Assembly (NCBI RefSeq): GCF_002847015.1
Contig: NZ_CP025085.1
Location: 1,798,001 to 1,862,000 of the forward strand
From: Prodigiosinella confusarubida
Lineage (GTDB): Bacteria > Pseudomonadota > Gammaproteobacteria > Enterobacterales > Enterobacteriaceae
Length of the DNA: 64,000 bases
Direction of reading: 5' to 3'
The position numbers and the translations under genes were made by a program. Below the pieces are notes generated by a model. It ran no database searches. It had not been told where the DNA came from and saw nothing but the letters and a program-made list of their open reading frames with translations. This document shows positions 33,207 to 42,383 of this stretch, one piece after another; the first letter of the stretch is position 1; the number at the start of each line of letters is the position of its first letter.

Positions 33207-33995
33207 GTGCGAAAAAAAACTTATGCGATGAGATACGTTGCGGGGCAGCCAGCAGAGCGGATTTTTCAGCCAGTGGCTATGCAGTCTATGAAACAATCTT
33301 CATCCTCTGGTTTATTGCTGCCAGAAAAAGATATCCTGCGCGTTATGGTATGGAACATTTTTAAACAGCAACGTATGGATTGGTTATCAGTGCTGCAGGG
33401 TTTTGGTAGTAATACGCAGCTTATGTTGTTACAGGAAGCTCAAAGTACACCAGAGCTTATCCGTTTTGCGACCACCAATTATCTGTCTGCTGATCAAGTC
33501 CCTGCGTTTGCACTTCCTCAATATCCATCCGGTGTTATGACATTGTCGGCTGTTCAGCCAATGTACTGTTGTCCATTGCGTGAACGTGAACCATTGCTCC
33601 GCTTATCTAAATCGGCGTTAGTAACGGTTTACTCACTACATGGTGGGTATAAATTGATGGTGGTGAATATCCATGCGATAAATTTTAGTTTTGGGGTGGA
33701 AATCTATAGCAAACAATTGGAGGCGATTGGTGACCAATTGGGTTGTCACAACGGACCTGTAATTATGGCTGGCGATTTTAATACCTGGAGTCAGCCAAGG
33801 ATGAATGCATTGTACCGATTCGCCACGCGGATGGGATTGATGGAAGTGTGTTTTTCTGATGACTATCGACGCCGGTCATTTGGGCGCCCTTTGGACTTTG
33901 TTTTCTTCCGTGATTTGGATGTGGCTGCTTCATCGGTATTGGTGACTAAAGCTTCTGATCACAATCCTTTGTTGGTTGAGTTTGTATTGGTTTGA
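33207..33995 (+). CDS. yafD: Endonuclease/exonuclease/phosphatase-family protein YafD
   Basis: A 262-residue protein of the EEP superfamily (DNase I-like fold); the exact substrate is not established. Motifs: Glu in [12 protein letters not shown], the AGDFNTWS metal/catalytic block near residue 190, and the terminal [10 protein letters not shown] with catalytic His. The GTG start at 33207 gives [18 protein letters not shown], as in E. coli YafD. Confidence 0.93.
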   Translation: MRKKTYAMRYVAGQPAERIFQPVAMQSMKQSSSSGLLLPEKDILRVMVWNIFKQQRMDWLSVLQGFGSNTQLMLLQEAQSTPELIRFATTNYLSADQVPAFALPQYPSGVMTLSAVQPMYCCPLREREPLLRLSKSALVTVYSLHGGYKLMVVNIHAINFSFGVEIYSKQLEAIGDQLGCHNGPVIMAGDFNTWSQPRMNALYRFATRMGLMEVCFSDDYRRRSFGRPLDFVFFRDLDVAASSVLVTKASDHNPLLVEFVLV

Positions 33996-34006
33996 ATTGT
34001 GGTGAT

Positions 34007-34029
34007 GAAAAAAGACCACCAAAGGTGGT
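34007..34029 (-). terminator. Hairpin with minus-strand T-run next to yafD
   Basis: ACCACC-AAA-GGTGGT (34015-34029) with A-rich sequence on its left, so on the minus strand it reads as a stem followed by T6. It faces the dead transposase gene, so it may have belonged to that element. Confidence 0.55.
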
Positions 34030-34041
34030 AATGCCAGTCAG

Positions 34042-34853
34042 TTAAGCAACTGGCTGGCTGTTTTTATTGACTTTGGGATATTTTCAGAGCCTTTCCTTTA
34101 CCACTCTTGGGAAGGCCCTTTCTCTCTTTATCGGCAATCTCACCATCTCTGTCATTCTCTCGATGTCCCGCATCAGCTCTGGAATTCGGCCCAGTGAGGC
34201 CCCCTGTAATGTCATCAGCATCCGCATTACCATTCCGCAGGATTCTGAGAAACTCAGTTGATTTGGCCAGTAACCTTTCAGGCTATCATCTGATAACGCA
34301 CCAGATTATAAGCCAGCAGCACGCCCCACCGTTCCTGCTCAACCACTCCAGCTTTTTACTTTCCACTGTTAGTCTGCTCAGTTGCATCGTTTGCTTATCT
34401 CCCTGTAACCCAGCTCGATTTCCCAGCAATAGCTGTGCAATTCGGCCATTCTCCCTGCCGGGATAACGCATCGCATCCGTCATGGATATCAGCAGATAAC
34501 AGATTTTTTCTTTCCGGGTGGTCGTCAACCGTCGGGCCGTCATTTCATCTCCCAACTCCGGTCACTTTTTCCTTGCCTGCGGCTGCGGTAACAGGTGGCT
34601 GGTCAGCCCCATCTGACAGACCCTCTTTACCTGAGAGTAGAGTCCGGTCTGCCCAGCATATGTCTGACGCGGGAAGGCCGCATCGTTGTCCGGCGTACGC
34701 CAGACCATTATCTCCAACGGCAGACGACGCTTGCGCCGGATTCAGTGAGACAACGGGCAATCAATTCCGGATCAAGAAAATTACCGAGAGAGGCCAGAGG
34801 GGACGGGTAGCGCCGTAGCAGGAAACAAGGTCGAGAGCCTGAGCAATGCGCAT
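34042..34853 (-). pseudogene. Decayed IS4-family transposase
   Basis: The minus strand starts MRIAQALDLVSCYGATRPLW at 34853, then pieces follow in different frames: CLTESGAS; MVWRTPDNDAAFPRQTYAGQTGLY; PQARKK; TARRLTTTRKEKICYLL; SMTDAMRYPGRE; IKQTMQLSRLT with SKKLE; WGACCWLI (from the usual WGVLLAYN); GYWPNQLSFSES; LQGASLGRIPELMRD; RERAFPRVVKERL. These are collinear with IS4-family transposases of Enterobacterales, with several frameshifts and a large internal deletion (the region between the second and third catalytic residues is shortened). No intact copy; terminal repeats not recognised. Confidence 0.8.
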
Positions 34854-34886
34854 AAAAAAATCCGAAAACAAGGAACGTTTCCGGAT
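34854..34886 (-). terminator. Terminator of mltD
   Basis: Minus strand TCCGGAAAC and GTTTTCGGA form an imperfect stem followed by T7, about 84 bp after the mltD stop and abutting the transposase remnant. Confidence 0.75.
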
Positions 34887-34969
34887 TCTCACACAGCCAT
34901 TGGATCGTTCAACTGATCCTTAATTGATCGTCGTTACACCTAAAGATGGTCTTTTGTGACAACCAAGTA

Positions 34970-36337
34970 TCAGGAGTCTGGTGATGATTTGTTGCTGACA
35001 TAAAGTGTCAGTCGATCACCGGGTTGAAGATTGGTGTTTTTATTAATGACTGTGTTCCAGCGCATAACATCTGCAATATCTACGCCATGGCGCTTAGCAA
35101 TACTGGTAAGCGAGTCACCTTTGCGAACACGATAGACGATAGAACGATTTTTACTTGCCTCTGAAACTTTGGCAATCTGCAACGTTTGGCCTGCCTTTAG
35201 CATACTTCCGCGTAAATTGTTCCAGTTTCGCAGATCTTTCGTACTGACATTCAATCTTTTAGCGATGGTGGATAAGGTATCGCCTGATCGAACTTTATAC
35301 TCTACATCACGGATTGCCTTAGCGACCTGTACCGGTTGCATTGCCGAAATATCATTTTCAGCCAGTGAGTCTTTCAACTGCTCGGCATGAGACTTTGGTA
35401 CCATAATGTAATGCGGACCGTTGGGTGCAGTGACATTTTTCTTATACCCCGCATTATAAGTTTTCAGCTTGCTTACGGACAGCCCTGCCAGTTCGGCAGC
35501 TTGTGTCAGTTCCATCTGTTGGCCCAAATCCACCCGTGCTAATGCTCGGTTTTCATTGGCTTTAGGTAGATCAACACCATACTTTTTACTGTGTTTAAAT
35601 ATGTCGCTCAAGGCCAACATCTTTGGGATATATATGGACGTTTCACGAGGTAACGCTAACGCCCAGTAGTCTGTTGGAAGACCTTTCGCTTTATTTCTCT
35701 TTATCGCCTGCATAACACGTCCTTCGCCACTGTTATAAGCGGCGATGGTTAACAACCAATCACCGTCAAACATGCGGTTCAGGCGCTGCATCATGTCTAA
35801 GGCAGCGGTTGTGGATGCGACAACATCACGACGTCCGTCATACCACTGGTTTTGTTTCAAACCATAATTACGTCCCGTGCCAGGAATAATCTGCCATAGT
35901 CCTACAGCATTGGCAGAAGATCTGGCATTTGGGTTAAAAGCGCTCTCCACTATGGGTAGTAGTACCAGTTCCATCGGCATATTACGTTCTTTAATCTGCC
36001 CGACTATCCAGTACATGTACGGCTCTGCCCGTAATGTTACATCGTGGAGATAGCTCTTATTCTTTAAGTAACGCCTTTTTTGCTCGCGGATCCGGGCATT
36101 ATCCGGAACCTTCATCTTCAGCTCGGTACTAATGAAGTCCCACAAATCTTTTTGCGCCAAGGTGTTATCATCCAACCATAGCGCTTGGGTCTCTCGACCA
36201 TCTGTGTATTGTCCTGCTTCATCTTGACTTGCTGAAGACAAACTCTGTCCATGCTGTTTGGGTTGCGATGTGTCATAAGACGTACCCTGGCAACCCGCCA
36301 ACAAGACTGAGGCGATGATTATCGCTTTAGCCTTCAT
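34970..36337 (-). CDS. mltD: Membrane-bound lytic murein transglycosylase D
   Basis: A 455-residue outer-membrane lipoprotein that cuts peptidoglycan between MurNAc and GlcNAc. The signal peptide ends in the lipobox LLAGCQ. The SLT domain (about 110-250) holds the catalytic Glu in LPIVESAFNPNARS and GLWQIIPGTGRNYGL. Two LysM peptidoglycan-binding repeats close the protein (YKVRSGDTLSTIAKRLNV near 345 and YRVRKGDSLTSIAKRHGV near 405). Upstream neighbour gloB, as in E. coli. Confidence 0.96.
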   Translation of the reverse strand: MKAKAIIIASVLLAGCQGTSYDTSQPKQHGQSLSSASQDEAGQYTDGRETQALWLDDNTLAQKDLWDFISTELKMKVPDNARIREQKRRYLKNKSYLHDVTLRAEPYMYWIVGQIKERNMPMELVLLPIVESAFNPNARSSANAVGLWQIIPGTGRNYGLKQNQWYDGRRDVVASTTAALDMMQRLNRMFDGDWLLTIAAYNSGEGRVMQAIKRNKAKGLPTDYWALALPRETSIYIPKMLALSDIFKHSKKYGVDLPKANENRALARVDLGQQMELTQAAELAGLSVSKLKTYNAGYKKNVTAPNGPHYIMVPKSHAEQLKDSLAENDISAMQPVQVAKAIRDVEYKVRSGDTLSTIAKRLNVSTKDLRNWNNLRGSMLKAGQTLQIAKVSEASKNRSIVYRVRKGDSLTSIAKRHGVDIADVMRWNTVINKNTNLQPGDRLTLYVSNKSSPDS

Positions 36338-36407
36338 ATGTGTGTCAATAGTTGTCTAAAAGATAGGCGATCATACTTTGATTGGTCGTCCAGCACAATA
36401 AAAACCT

Positions 36408-37163
36408 TCAATAGTGGTCTTTCAAGTCACGTAATTGCGCAAAAATCTGCCAATCCTCGGTGATATCTGTATTAATTGACAATTTTCTTTGTAAATCAAT
36501 GTCATGATAACGTAAAAAAAGATTAATTGTGCGTTCTAACTTTAATGTAGTGGGGACAGTTGAGTGTCCTTTTCCCCTTACTTGCCTGACTTTAACGAGA
36601 TAATCCTTAATAGCGATGTCTTCAGGCCATAGCTGATGAGCAAACTCTAGATTTGACAAGGTATATTCATGAGCACAACAAATCAGAGTGTCATCGGGTA
36701 AAAGCATTATTTTATTAATAGATTCAAACATCTGCTTAGGCGTACCTTCAAATATACGTCCACATCCCGCTGAAAATAACGTATCACCACAGAACAGATA
36801 TGGATGGGTGTAATACGCAACATGGCCCAATGTGTGACCTGGGACGGAAAAAACAGAAAAATTCGAACCTAACGCTGAAATTGTGTCGCCTGACTGAATT
36901 GTATGTGTTATCCCGCACTGCTCAGTTTCCTGAGGTCCATAAATAATTATTTCAGGATATCGCTTCGCCAACTGTTTTACCCCGCCTACATGGTCATTAT
37001 GGTGGTGGGTCAATAGAATGGCTTTAGGAGATAACTGATATTTTGCAAGTGCCTCAATAACAGGGGAAGCTTCTCCTGGATCAACAATGGCACACTGCTT
37101 TTCTTTGTTGCTTAATAACCAAATGTAGTTGTCCCTAAATGCAGGAACACTGATAAGATTCAT
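36408..37163 (-). CDS. gloB: Hydroxyacylglutathione hydrolase (glyoxalase II)
   Basis: Hydrolyses S-lactoylglutathione, the second step of methylglyoxal detoxification. A metallo-beta-lactamase-fold enzyme of 251 residues with the metal motif THHHNDHVGG near 53, VPGHTLGHVAY, LFCGDTLFSAGCGR and CAHEYTLSN. Divergent from yafS, as in E. coli. Confidence 0.97.
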   Translation of the reverse strand: MNLISVPAFRDNYIWLLSNKEKQCAIVDPGEASPVIEALAKYQLSPKAILLTHHHNDHVGGVKQLAKRYPEIIIYGPQETEQCGITHTIQSGDTISALGSNFSVFSVPGHTLGHVAYYTHPYLFCGDTLFSAGCGRIFEGTPKQMFESINKIMLLPDDTLICCAHEYTLSNLEFAHQLWPEDIAIKDYLVKVRQVRGKGHSTVPTTLKLERTINLFLRYHDIDLQRKLSINTDITEDWQIFAQLRDLKDHY

Positions 37164-37206
37164 GGCACATCCTCTTTTGCTGTTAGCCTGAGGAAGATAC
37201 TAGAAT

Positions 37207-37920
37207 ATGAAGCCAGCACAAACATCTCATGCAATTATAGCTCCGGACTCATGGGACGCTATCCCATGGGGAGATTACTATCGTGAAGCGCTGGATATGG
37301 CGCTAGTGCCATGGTGGCCAAGGCTGTTCGGTTTTCATTTGCTGAAGATAGGTCAGCTTAGTACGGCGATAGAAAGCAACGACTGTACTATTCCTCATCA
37401 GGTCAATGTGACGATGAATAATACGTCGGCACATGTTATTGCCACGCCGAGTCAACTCCCGTTTGTCGAAAAGTCGGTAGATGCCTGTTTATTGGCGCAT
37501 ATCCTTGAATACTCTTCAGATCCGCACAGTGTTCTGCGAGAAGTCGATCGTATATTGATTAATGACGGTTGGATCATTATCAGCGGGTTTAATCCGGTGA
37601 GCCTGGTGGGATTGGGTAAAGTCGTGCCCGGGCTCCGTAAGCGGCAACCCTATTGCAGCAGAATGTTTAGCCAGATGCGTATTATGGACTGGCTGAGTCT
37701 ATTGAATTATGAAATTGTCTATCGTGCCAGTCTGCATGTATTGCCATGGCGACAACAGGGGAAAGGACGATGGGATAATAACCTGCCGCTGCTGGGGTGT
37801 ATTAACCTGATTGTGGCACGTAAGCGGACTATCCCGCTAACGCTGATGCCGACACGGACGCCTTTAAGAAAATCATCACTGAGCCGCCCGCTGGGGGTTA
37901 CAAAAAGTTACCGCAGCTAA
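37207..37920 (+). CDS. yafS: SAM-dependent methyltransferase YafS
   Basis: A 237-residue class I methyltransferase of unknown substrate. The Methyltransf_11-type core is visible in LPFVEKSVDACLLAHILEYS and VLREVDRILINDGWIIISGFNP. The family's N-terminal WDAIPWGDYYREALD is present. Converges with rnhA, seven bases apart. Confidence 0.9.
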   Translation: MKPAQTSHAIIAPDSWDAIPWGDYYREALDMALVPWWPRLFGFHLLKIGQLSTAIESNDCTIPHQVNVTMNNTSAHVIATPSQLPFVEKSVDACLLAHILEYSSDPHSVLREVDRILINDGWIIISGFNPVSLVGLGKVVPGLRKRQPYCSRMFSQMRIMDWLSLLNYEIVYRASLHVLPWRQQGKGRWDNNLPLLGCINLIVARKRTIPLTLMPTRTPLRKSSLSRPLGVTKSYRS

Positions 37921-37927
37921 CCACAAA

Positions 37928-38392
37928 TCAATCAGGTTGATAGCCAACATCATCTAGTGTCGGCATGTTGGCTGCCTGACGTGCAAGTTCATCACAACGT
38001 TCATTTTCAGGATGACCTGCATGCCCTTTTACCCACTCCCATTGTAGTTTATGGTGTTGGATGGCCTCATCCAGCCGTTGCCAGAGATCGATGTTTTTCA
38101 CCGGTTTTTTATCGGCGGTTTTCCATCCTCGTTTTTTCCAGTTGTGGATCCAATTGGTAATTCCTTGTCTTACATATTGACTATCGGTGCTCAAAGTAAC
38201 TTCACAAGGCGACGTTAGTGTTTCCAGCGCGGCAATGGCCGCCATCAATTCCATACGGTTGTTGGTGGTCATGCGGTATCCTGCACTTAGCGTTTTCTCA
38301 TGGTGTTTATAACGCAGTAATGTGCCATAGCCGCCTGGGCCTGGATTTCCCAGGCAGGAACCATCTGTGAAAATTTCTACCTGTTTAAGCAT
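37928..38392 (-). CDS. rnhA: Ribonuclease HI
   Basis: Degrades RNA in RNA-DNA hybrids. A 154-residue protein with catalytic Asp10 ([17 protein letters not shown]), Glu48 ([10 protein letters not shown]), Asp70 (LSTDSQYV) and Asp134 (NERCDELAR). ATG 38392 ([11 protein letters not shown]) is the E. coli start; an upstream ATG would run into dnaQ. It is divergent from dnaQ over a 62-bp shared promoter region, the arrangement known from E. coli. Confidence 0.97.
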   Translation of the reverse strand: MLKQVEIFTDGSCLGNPGPGGYGTLLRYKHHEKTLSAGYRMTTNNRMELMAAIAALETLTSPCEVTLSTDSQYVRQGITNWIHNWKKRGWKTADKKPVKNIDLWQRLDEAIQHHKLQWEWVKGHAGHPENERCDELARQAANMPTLDDVGYQPD

Positions 38393-38454
38393 CTCTTTTC
38401 TCTGGTAGACTCTTGTCCATGAACAAAAACATGAGTCTGACATAAACGAAAACA

Positions 38455-39192
38455 ATGAGCACTGTAATTACGCGACAAATCGTTCTGGATACTGAAACCA
38501 CGGGTATGAACAAACTGGGGGTTCACTATGAAGGACATCGTATTATCGAGATCGGGGCGGTAGAGGTGATTAACCGGCGTCTTACCGGGCGTCACTTTCA
38601 TGTCTACACCCGGCCTGATCGTTTGGTCGATCCGGAAGCCTATAACATTCATGGCATTAGTGATGAGTTCCTGGCAAATAAACCCAGTTATGCCGATGTC
38701 ACTGATGATTTTCTGGCGTTTATCCGCGGAGCTGAGCTGGTCATTCATAATGCGATGTTTGATATCGGTTTTATGGATTATGAATTCCGCATGTTGAACC
38801 GCAATATTCCCAAAACAGAAACGTTTTGTAAGATTACTGATAGCCTGTTGATGGCGCGCAAGCTATTCCCCGGCAAGCGCAATAATCTGGATGCCTTATG
38901 TGACCGTTATCTGATAGATAACAGTAAACGAACGCTGCATGGCGCATTACTCGATGCCGAAATTCTGGCTGAAGTTTATCTGGCCATGACGGGTGGACAA
39001 ACGTCGTTGTCGTTTTCAATGGAAGGAGAAAGTCAACGACAAGGGGATGATGCAAGCGAAGCCATCCAGAGAATCGCAAGACCTACGTCGTCGTTAAGCG
39101 TGGTTTATGCCAATGCGGAAGAGCTGCAGGCGCATGAAAAACGATTGGATTTGATTGTGAAAAAAGGTGGCAGCTGTTTGTGGCGGAATTAA
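38455..39192 (+). CDS. dnaQ: DNA polymerase III epsilon subunit (proofreading exonuclease)
   Basis: A 245-residue 3'-5' exonuclease. Exo I is [10 protein letters not shown] (Asp12, Glu14), Exo [16 protein letters not shown], and Exo [18 protein letters not shown] with the catalytic His and Asp. The C-terminal tail that binds the alpha subunit ([18 protein letters not shown]) is conserved. tRNA-Asp follows 128 bp downstream, like dnaQ-aspV in E. coli. Confidence 0.97.
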   Translation: MSTVITRQIVLDTETTGMNKLGVHYEGHRIIEIGAVEVINRRLTGRHFHVYTRPDRLVDPEAYNIHGISDEFLANKPSYADVTDDFLAFIRGAELVIHNAMFDIGFMDYEFRMLNRNIPKTETFCKITDSLLMARKLFPGKRNNLDALCDRYLIDNSKRTLHGALLDAEILAEVYLAMTGGQTSLSFSMEGESQRQGDDASEAIQRIARPTSSLSVVYANAEELQAHEKRLDLIVKKGGSCLWRN

Positions 39193-39320
39193 CAGCCAGC
39201 TCTGGAATAAAATCGTCACTCTGCTGGAATTCCAAGCAAATAGAACAGGTTGGTTATAAAAACCATTGACGTAATAGTATCATCATCATTAATATTCCAC
39301 CCGCTCTGAGAGCATAGCGC

Positions 39321-39397
39321 GGTGCGGTAGTTCAGTCGGTTAGAATACCGGCCTGTCACGCCGGGGGTCGCGGGTTCGAATCCCGTCCGCACCGCCA
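39321..39397 (+). tRNA. aspV: tRNA-Asp (GTC), aspV position, variant sequence
   Basis: A 77-nt gene with encoded CCA and anticodon GTC. It differs from the rRNA-operon tRNA-Asp (30172) in several stem bases, but in pairs: acceptor GGTGCGG/CCGCACC instead of GGAGCGG/CCGTTCC, and anticodon stem CCGGC/GCCGG instead of CCTGC/GCAGG. Pairing is kept, so it should be functional. In E. coli the Asp tRNAs are identical to each other. Confidence 0.97.
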
Positions 39398-39530
39398 TTT
39401 CCGTCCCAAGCTGGGCATGTAGATTTCCGCTGAAAACGGCGAAAAGTGTGCGAAGCAGCCCCACCTTCAATTCCGTGATGCGAACTTCGGTTTCTGTGAC
39501 CTCGACCCGCTGAGCGAAGACACATAGATG
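39398..39530 (-). pseudogene. C-terminal remnant of a serine site-specific recombinase
   Basis: On the minus strand, read toward the tRNA, the frame gives QRVEVTETEVRI, then ELKVGLLRTLFAVFSG. This resembles the extreme C-terminus of large serine recombinases that lie beside tRNA genes (consensus RVEV-x-EVRI-GSK-LLRTL-AAS). Upstream the frame has no catalytic resolvase domain. It probably marks the integrase of the island that used this tRNA-Asp. Confidence 0.5.
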
Positions 39531-39593
39531 ATCCTGCCGATAGCCGCCACCGCGGAGCCTGATATGCTAGCGTACCACGTCGGCTAACAACTT

Positions 39594-40103
39594 ATGATGT
39601 TTGTCCGCGATCATGTCAGGTTGGAACGTACGAAAGCGATACCGCACTGGCTGATTTCGCGCAATTGCTTCAGCCCGACGCCAGTGAGATTGACTGTGGT
39701 GGCGGATTTGGGCGTTCCTCTAGGCTACACAGCAGTGACTTTCGACGACTCGCTATGGCGTGGGCGTCTGTGGGCGCATCTCGATTGCTTGTTTGTTCGC
39801 TTGGTGGATCGAAACCGGGGCACCGGCAAGCAGCCTGCAACTATTACCCTAGATCTTTCGGATATGAAGAGTATCAAACAGGCGGCCTCTCAGATATAGG
39901 CTCTAAAGGCGATGGTTGATATTCTGATCAACAACGATGTGATGTGGTTTGAGAACAGTGCATAGGCTTGTGATGAACTCGATGTGCTAACCGTGATCAA
40001 TCCCGCTGTGACCGGAACATTCTTTCTTACTCTGGGCTGGCATCCGCTGATGGAGTCTTTGGCTGTGCCGGATACCGTAACCATTACCCATTTTTTCTTG
40101 TAA
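39594..40103 (+). pseudogene. Dead short-chain dehydrogenase/reductase
   Basis: One frame reads LVDRNRGTG, then TITLDLSDMKSIKQAASQI, a stop, then ALKAMVDILINNDVMWFEN, a second stop, then CDELDVLTVINPAVTGTFFL. The DLSD cofactor position and the DILINN-x-x-M (from NNAG) motif spaced about 30 residues are SDR signatures. Two TAG codons (39897 and 39960s) interrupt it, the N-terminal glycine-rich motif is not recognisable and the catalytic YxxxK part is missing. Confidence 0.6.
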
Positions 40104-40188
40104 TCAGGAAAGTGGCTGTCCTTTGGTGAAGCAACTATGCGCCATTGCCGACGCTGACAATTCGTACGCTTACCCGGTTCAGGTTCGA

Positions 40189-41424
40189 CTATAACGGATC
40201 GGGGGGACTGATCTTGTCCTGGCGTGTCAGGGCTAAAATAGCCACGATCGCCGCAGTGATACCTGAAGCAGCGCCGATGCCGAGCGCCCAGCGCGGCCCG
40301 AATTGATTGGCGACCCATCCGACGATCGGCGCTCCAATCGGTGTGCCTCCAAGTCCAATGCCGACGCGAAGCGCCATCACACGACCGCGCATCACCGGCT
40401 CGGTCGATAGTTGCATCAGGCTGTTTGTGGTGTTGGTGAAGGTGAGGGCCGCCATGCCGATGATGACAAGCGCGCCGCCGAAGAACCAATAACTTGGAGC
40501 GAATGCTGCCAGCGTGAAGCCGAAGCCGAAAACGCTCGTACCGATCAAGAGCAGGCTGAAACGTAGCTTGTTGACGGCTGCGCCCACCAACCCGCCCGTC
40601 ATCGTGCCGATTGCCATCATCGACGACAGCAGGCCGTACCCGCGTGCATCGACGTGAAAGACGTCAACCGCCATGGTCGAGATGTAAATCGGGTAGTTTA
40701 AGCCGAAGGTCCCAATGAGGAACAGCATGAGCAGAATCGCCTTGAGGTCGGGGCGCGCCCACACGTAGTGCAACCCTTCGATAAAACTTCCCTTGCCGCG
40801 TTCGGCCCTCGCGTTTGGATGGAGCTCCACGATGCGCAGGAAGGCGAGCGAGATCAGCACGGCGACGAACGAAGTACCATTGATCAGAAAGGCCCAGCCG
40901 GTGCCCGTCGCGGTGATGACCAGACCGGAGACGGCCGGTCCTATGACCTGCGCGGCGTTAAACGAAGTCGAATTAAGCGCCACCGCATTGTGCAGGTCTT
41001 CGTCTCCGACCAATTCCGAGACGAAGGTTTGTCGCACTGGGGCATCGAATGCCGCAGCACAGCCGAAGAGAAAAGCAAAGACATAGACATGCCAAAGCTG
41101 GACAAGCCCCGTGACGGTGAGGACCCCCAGCACCAGCGCGAGGCCACCCATGGCCGCTTGCGTTGCGATCAGCAGCTTGCGCTGGTTGAAATGGTCGGCG
41201 GCAAAGCCGGTCCAGGGAAGCAGCAAGAGCTGTGGCGCGAATTGCAGCGCCATGACCAGCCCGACAGCGGATGCGTCATGCTCGGTGAGCTGGGTGAATA
41301 CCAGCCAATCCTGGGCTGTGCGCTGTACCCATGTGCCGACATTGGAGACGAAGGCGCCTGCTGCCCAGACCCGATAGTTGAAACCGCGCAGGGATCGCAA
41401 CAGGTCTGCAAGGGGAGACGTCAT
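40189..41424 (-). CDS. Major facilitator superfamily exporter (MFS_3 / EntS-like)
   Basis: A 411-residue membrane protein with about ten to twelve hydrophobic segments. It begins LRGFNYRVWAAGAFVSNVGT, followed by WVQRTAQDWLVF, typical of the MFS_3 family of exporters (enterobactin exporter EntS and relatives); the loop 2-3 motif is GFAADHFNQRKLL. Substrate unknown. It overlaps the upstream small membrane gene by ATGA, so they are translated together. The coding sequence is clearly GC-richer than flanking core genes, a sign of transfer. Confidence 0.88.
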   Translation of the reverse strand: MTSPLADLLRSLRGFNYRVWAAGAFVSNVGTWVQRTAQDWLVFTQLTEHDASAVGLVMALQFAPQLLLLPWTGFAADHFNQRKLLIATQAAMGGLALVLGVLTVTGLVQLWHVYVFAFLFGCAAAFDAPVRQTFVSELVGDEDLHNAVALNSTSFNAAQVIGPAVSGLVITATGTGWAFLINGTSFVAVLISLAFLRIVELHPNARAERGKGSFIEGLHYVWARPDLKAILLMLFLIGTFGLNYPIYISTMAVDVFHVDARGYGLLSSMMAIGTMTGGLVGAAVNKLRFSLLLIGTSVFGFGFTLAAFAPSYWFFGGALVIIGMAALTFTNTTNSLMQLSTEPVMRGRVMALRVGIGLGGTPIGAPIVGWVANQFGPRWALGIGAASGITAAIVAILALTRQDKISPPDPL

Positions 41425-41747
41425 GGACGCTTCGGCTGATTGCCGCCATGGAATCGGCCAACGTGCCGGGCGGAAAAAAACGCTATCAGGAAAATGCCTG
41501 TGCCGCAGGCGATGGTGTCACTCGTGTTTCTCAATCTAAAGTCGACCCGGCAGACGAGGACGTAGCCGACGGCGAGATTGAAAAAGCCCCAAAGTACGTT
41601 GACGGTCGACGAGGAGAGCCCTTGCCCCGGTGGTTGTGCGAAAGGGCTCTGGAACGGCCGACCCATCATGCCGCTGATGAAATGTGGTACGGCGTTCGCC
41701 AGAAATGCGCCGCCAAAGAAGTACGACATGAGAAAAAGCCAAGGCAT
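41421..41747 (-). CDS. Small membrane protein of a transferred cassette
   Basis: A 108-residue protein with three or four hydrophobic stretches (MSYFFGGAFLANAVPHFISG; VNVLWGFFNLAVGYVLV; GIFLIAFFSARHVG). I recognise the general type of small unnamed membrane proteins but no function. The start at 41747 follows one base after the isochorismatase stop; a longer frame reading back through that gene is rejected. It overlaps the MFS start by four bases. Confidence 0.7.
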   Translation of the reverse strand: MPWLFLMSYFFGGAFLANAVPHFISGMMGRPFQSPFAQPPGQGLSSSTVNVLWGFFNLAVGYVLVCRVDFRLRNTSDTIACGTGIFLIAFFSARHVGRFHGGNQPKRP

Positions 41748-41748
41748 A

Positions 41749-42312
41749 TCAGACGCTCTTTGCCGGCAGGAGATTGATGATGTCCTGGCTTGTCCCGGTC
41801 TCTCCAAGCCGTGGGAAGACATGGCGGATGCTGAAATCATGGACCTCGGGTCGCATGTCGGCCATGGCGTCGATGGCGAGAGTAACGTTGAACCCTTGTT
41901 CATAGGCCTGGCGTGCCGTTGACTCGACGCCGACGCCGGTTGCCACGCCGGCGATCACCACCTGGGTGACGTTGCGCGCTTTGAGCAAAGCATCGAGATC
42001 CGTGCTGGCGAAGGCTCCCCAGGTCCGCTTGGTCACCACGATGTCGCTGGGTTGCTGATTGAGTTCCGGGATCAGATCGCTCCAGTCTTCAGGAAGAGAT
42101 GTTGCTTGACGAGGCTGCTCAGTGCGCCCGGGGGCGGCACCGGCGACATTGACGAGCACGACCGGCAAGCCGGCCTCGCGAAATGCGTCGGCCAGCGCTC
42201 GCGCCCGCCCGATGAGGTCGTCGATGGCTTGAATGCCGGGCAGGCTGATAATGCCTTTTTGAAGGTCGATGATAATCAGGGCGGTGATGGGGTCAAGCGT
42301 GGTCAAAGCCAT
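41749..42312 (-). CDS. Isochorismatase-family hydrolase lacking the usual cysteine
   Basis: A 187-residue cysteine-hydrolase-fold protein. The first catalytic Asp is in LIIIDLQKGI (near residue 16) and the Lys in VVTKRTWGAF. The third position, normally Cys in the motif GVATxxCVExTAR, reads GVATGVGVESTARQA, with Gly in place of Cys. That excludes the usual amidase mechanism and suggests either a vinyl-ether hydrolase of the PhzD type or an altered activity. First structural gene of the cassette, GC-rich. Confidence 0.85.
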   Translation of the reverse strand: MALTTLDPITALIIIDLQKGIISLPGIQAIDDLIGRARALADAFREAGLPVVLVNVAGAAPGRTEQPRQATSLPEDWSDLIPELNQQPSDIVVTKRTWGAFASTDLDALLKARNVTQVVIAGVATGVGVESTARQAYEQGFNVTLAIDAMADMRPEVHDFSIRHVFPRLGETGTSQDIINLLPAKSV

Positions 42313-42383
42313 GAGGTTGTCCTCTAGAAAACAAAAAAGGTTCTTATCAGTAATCTTTAGTATTTGGCTCTTGCGAACCTTTC

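Noticed and set aside
40768-41439. 223-codon plus-strand frame opposite the MFS gene
   Set aside because: GC-rich genes give long antisense frames; the minus strand encodes a clear MFS exporter with membrane segments.
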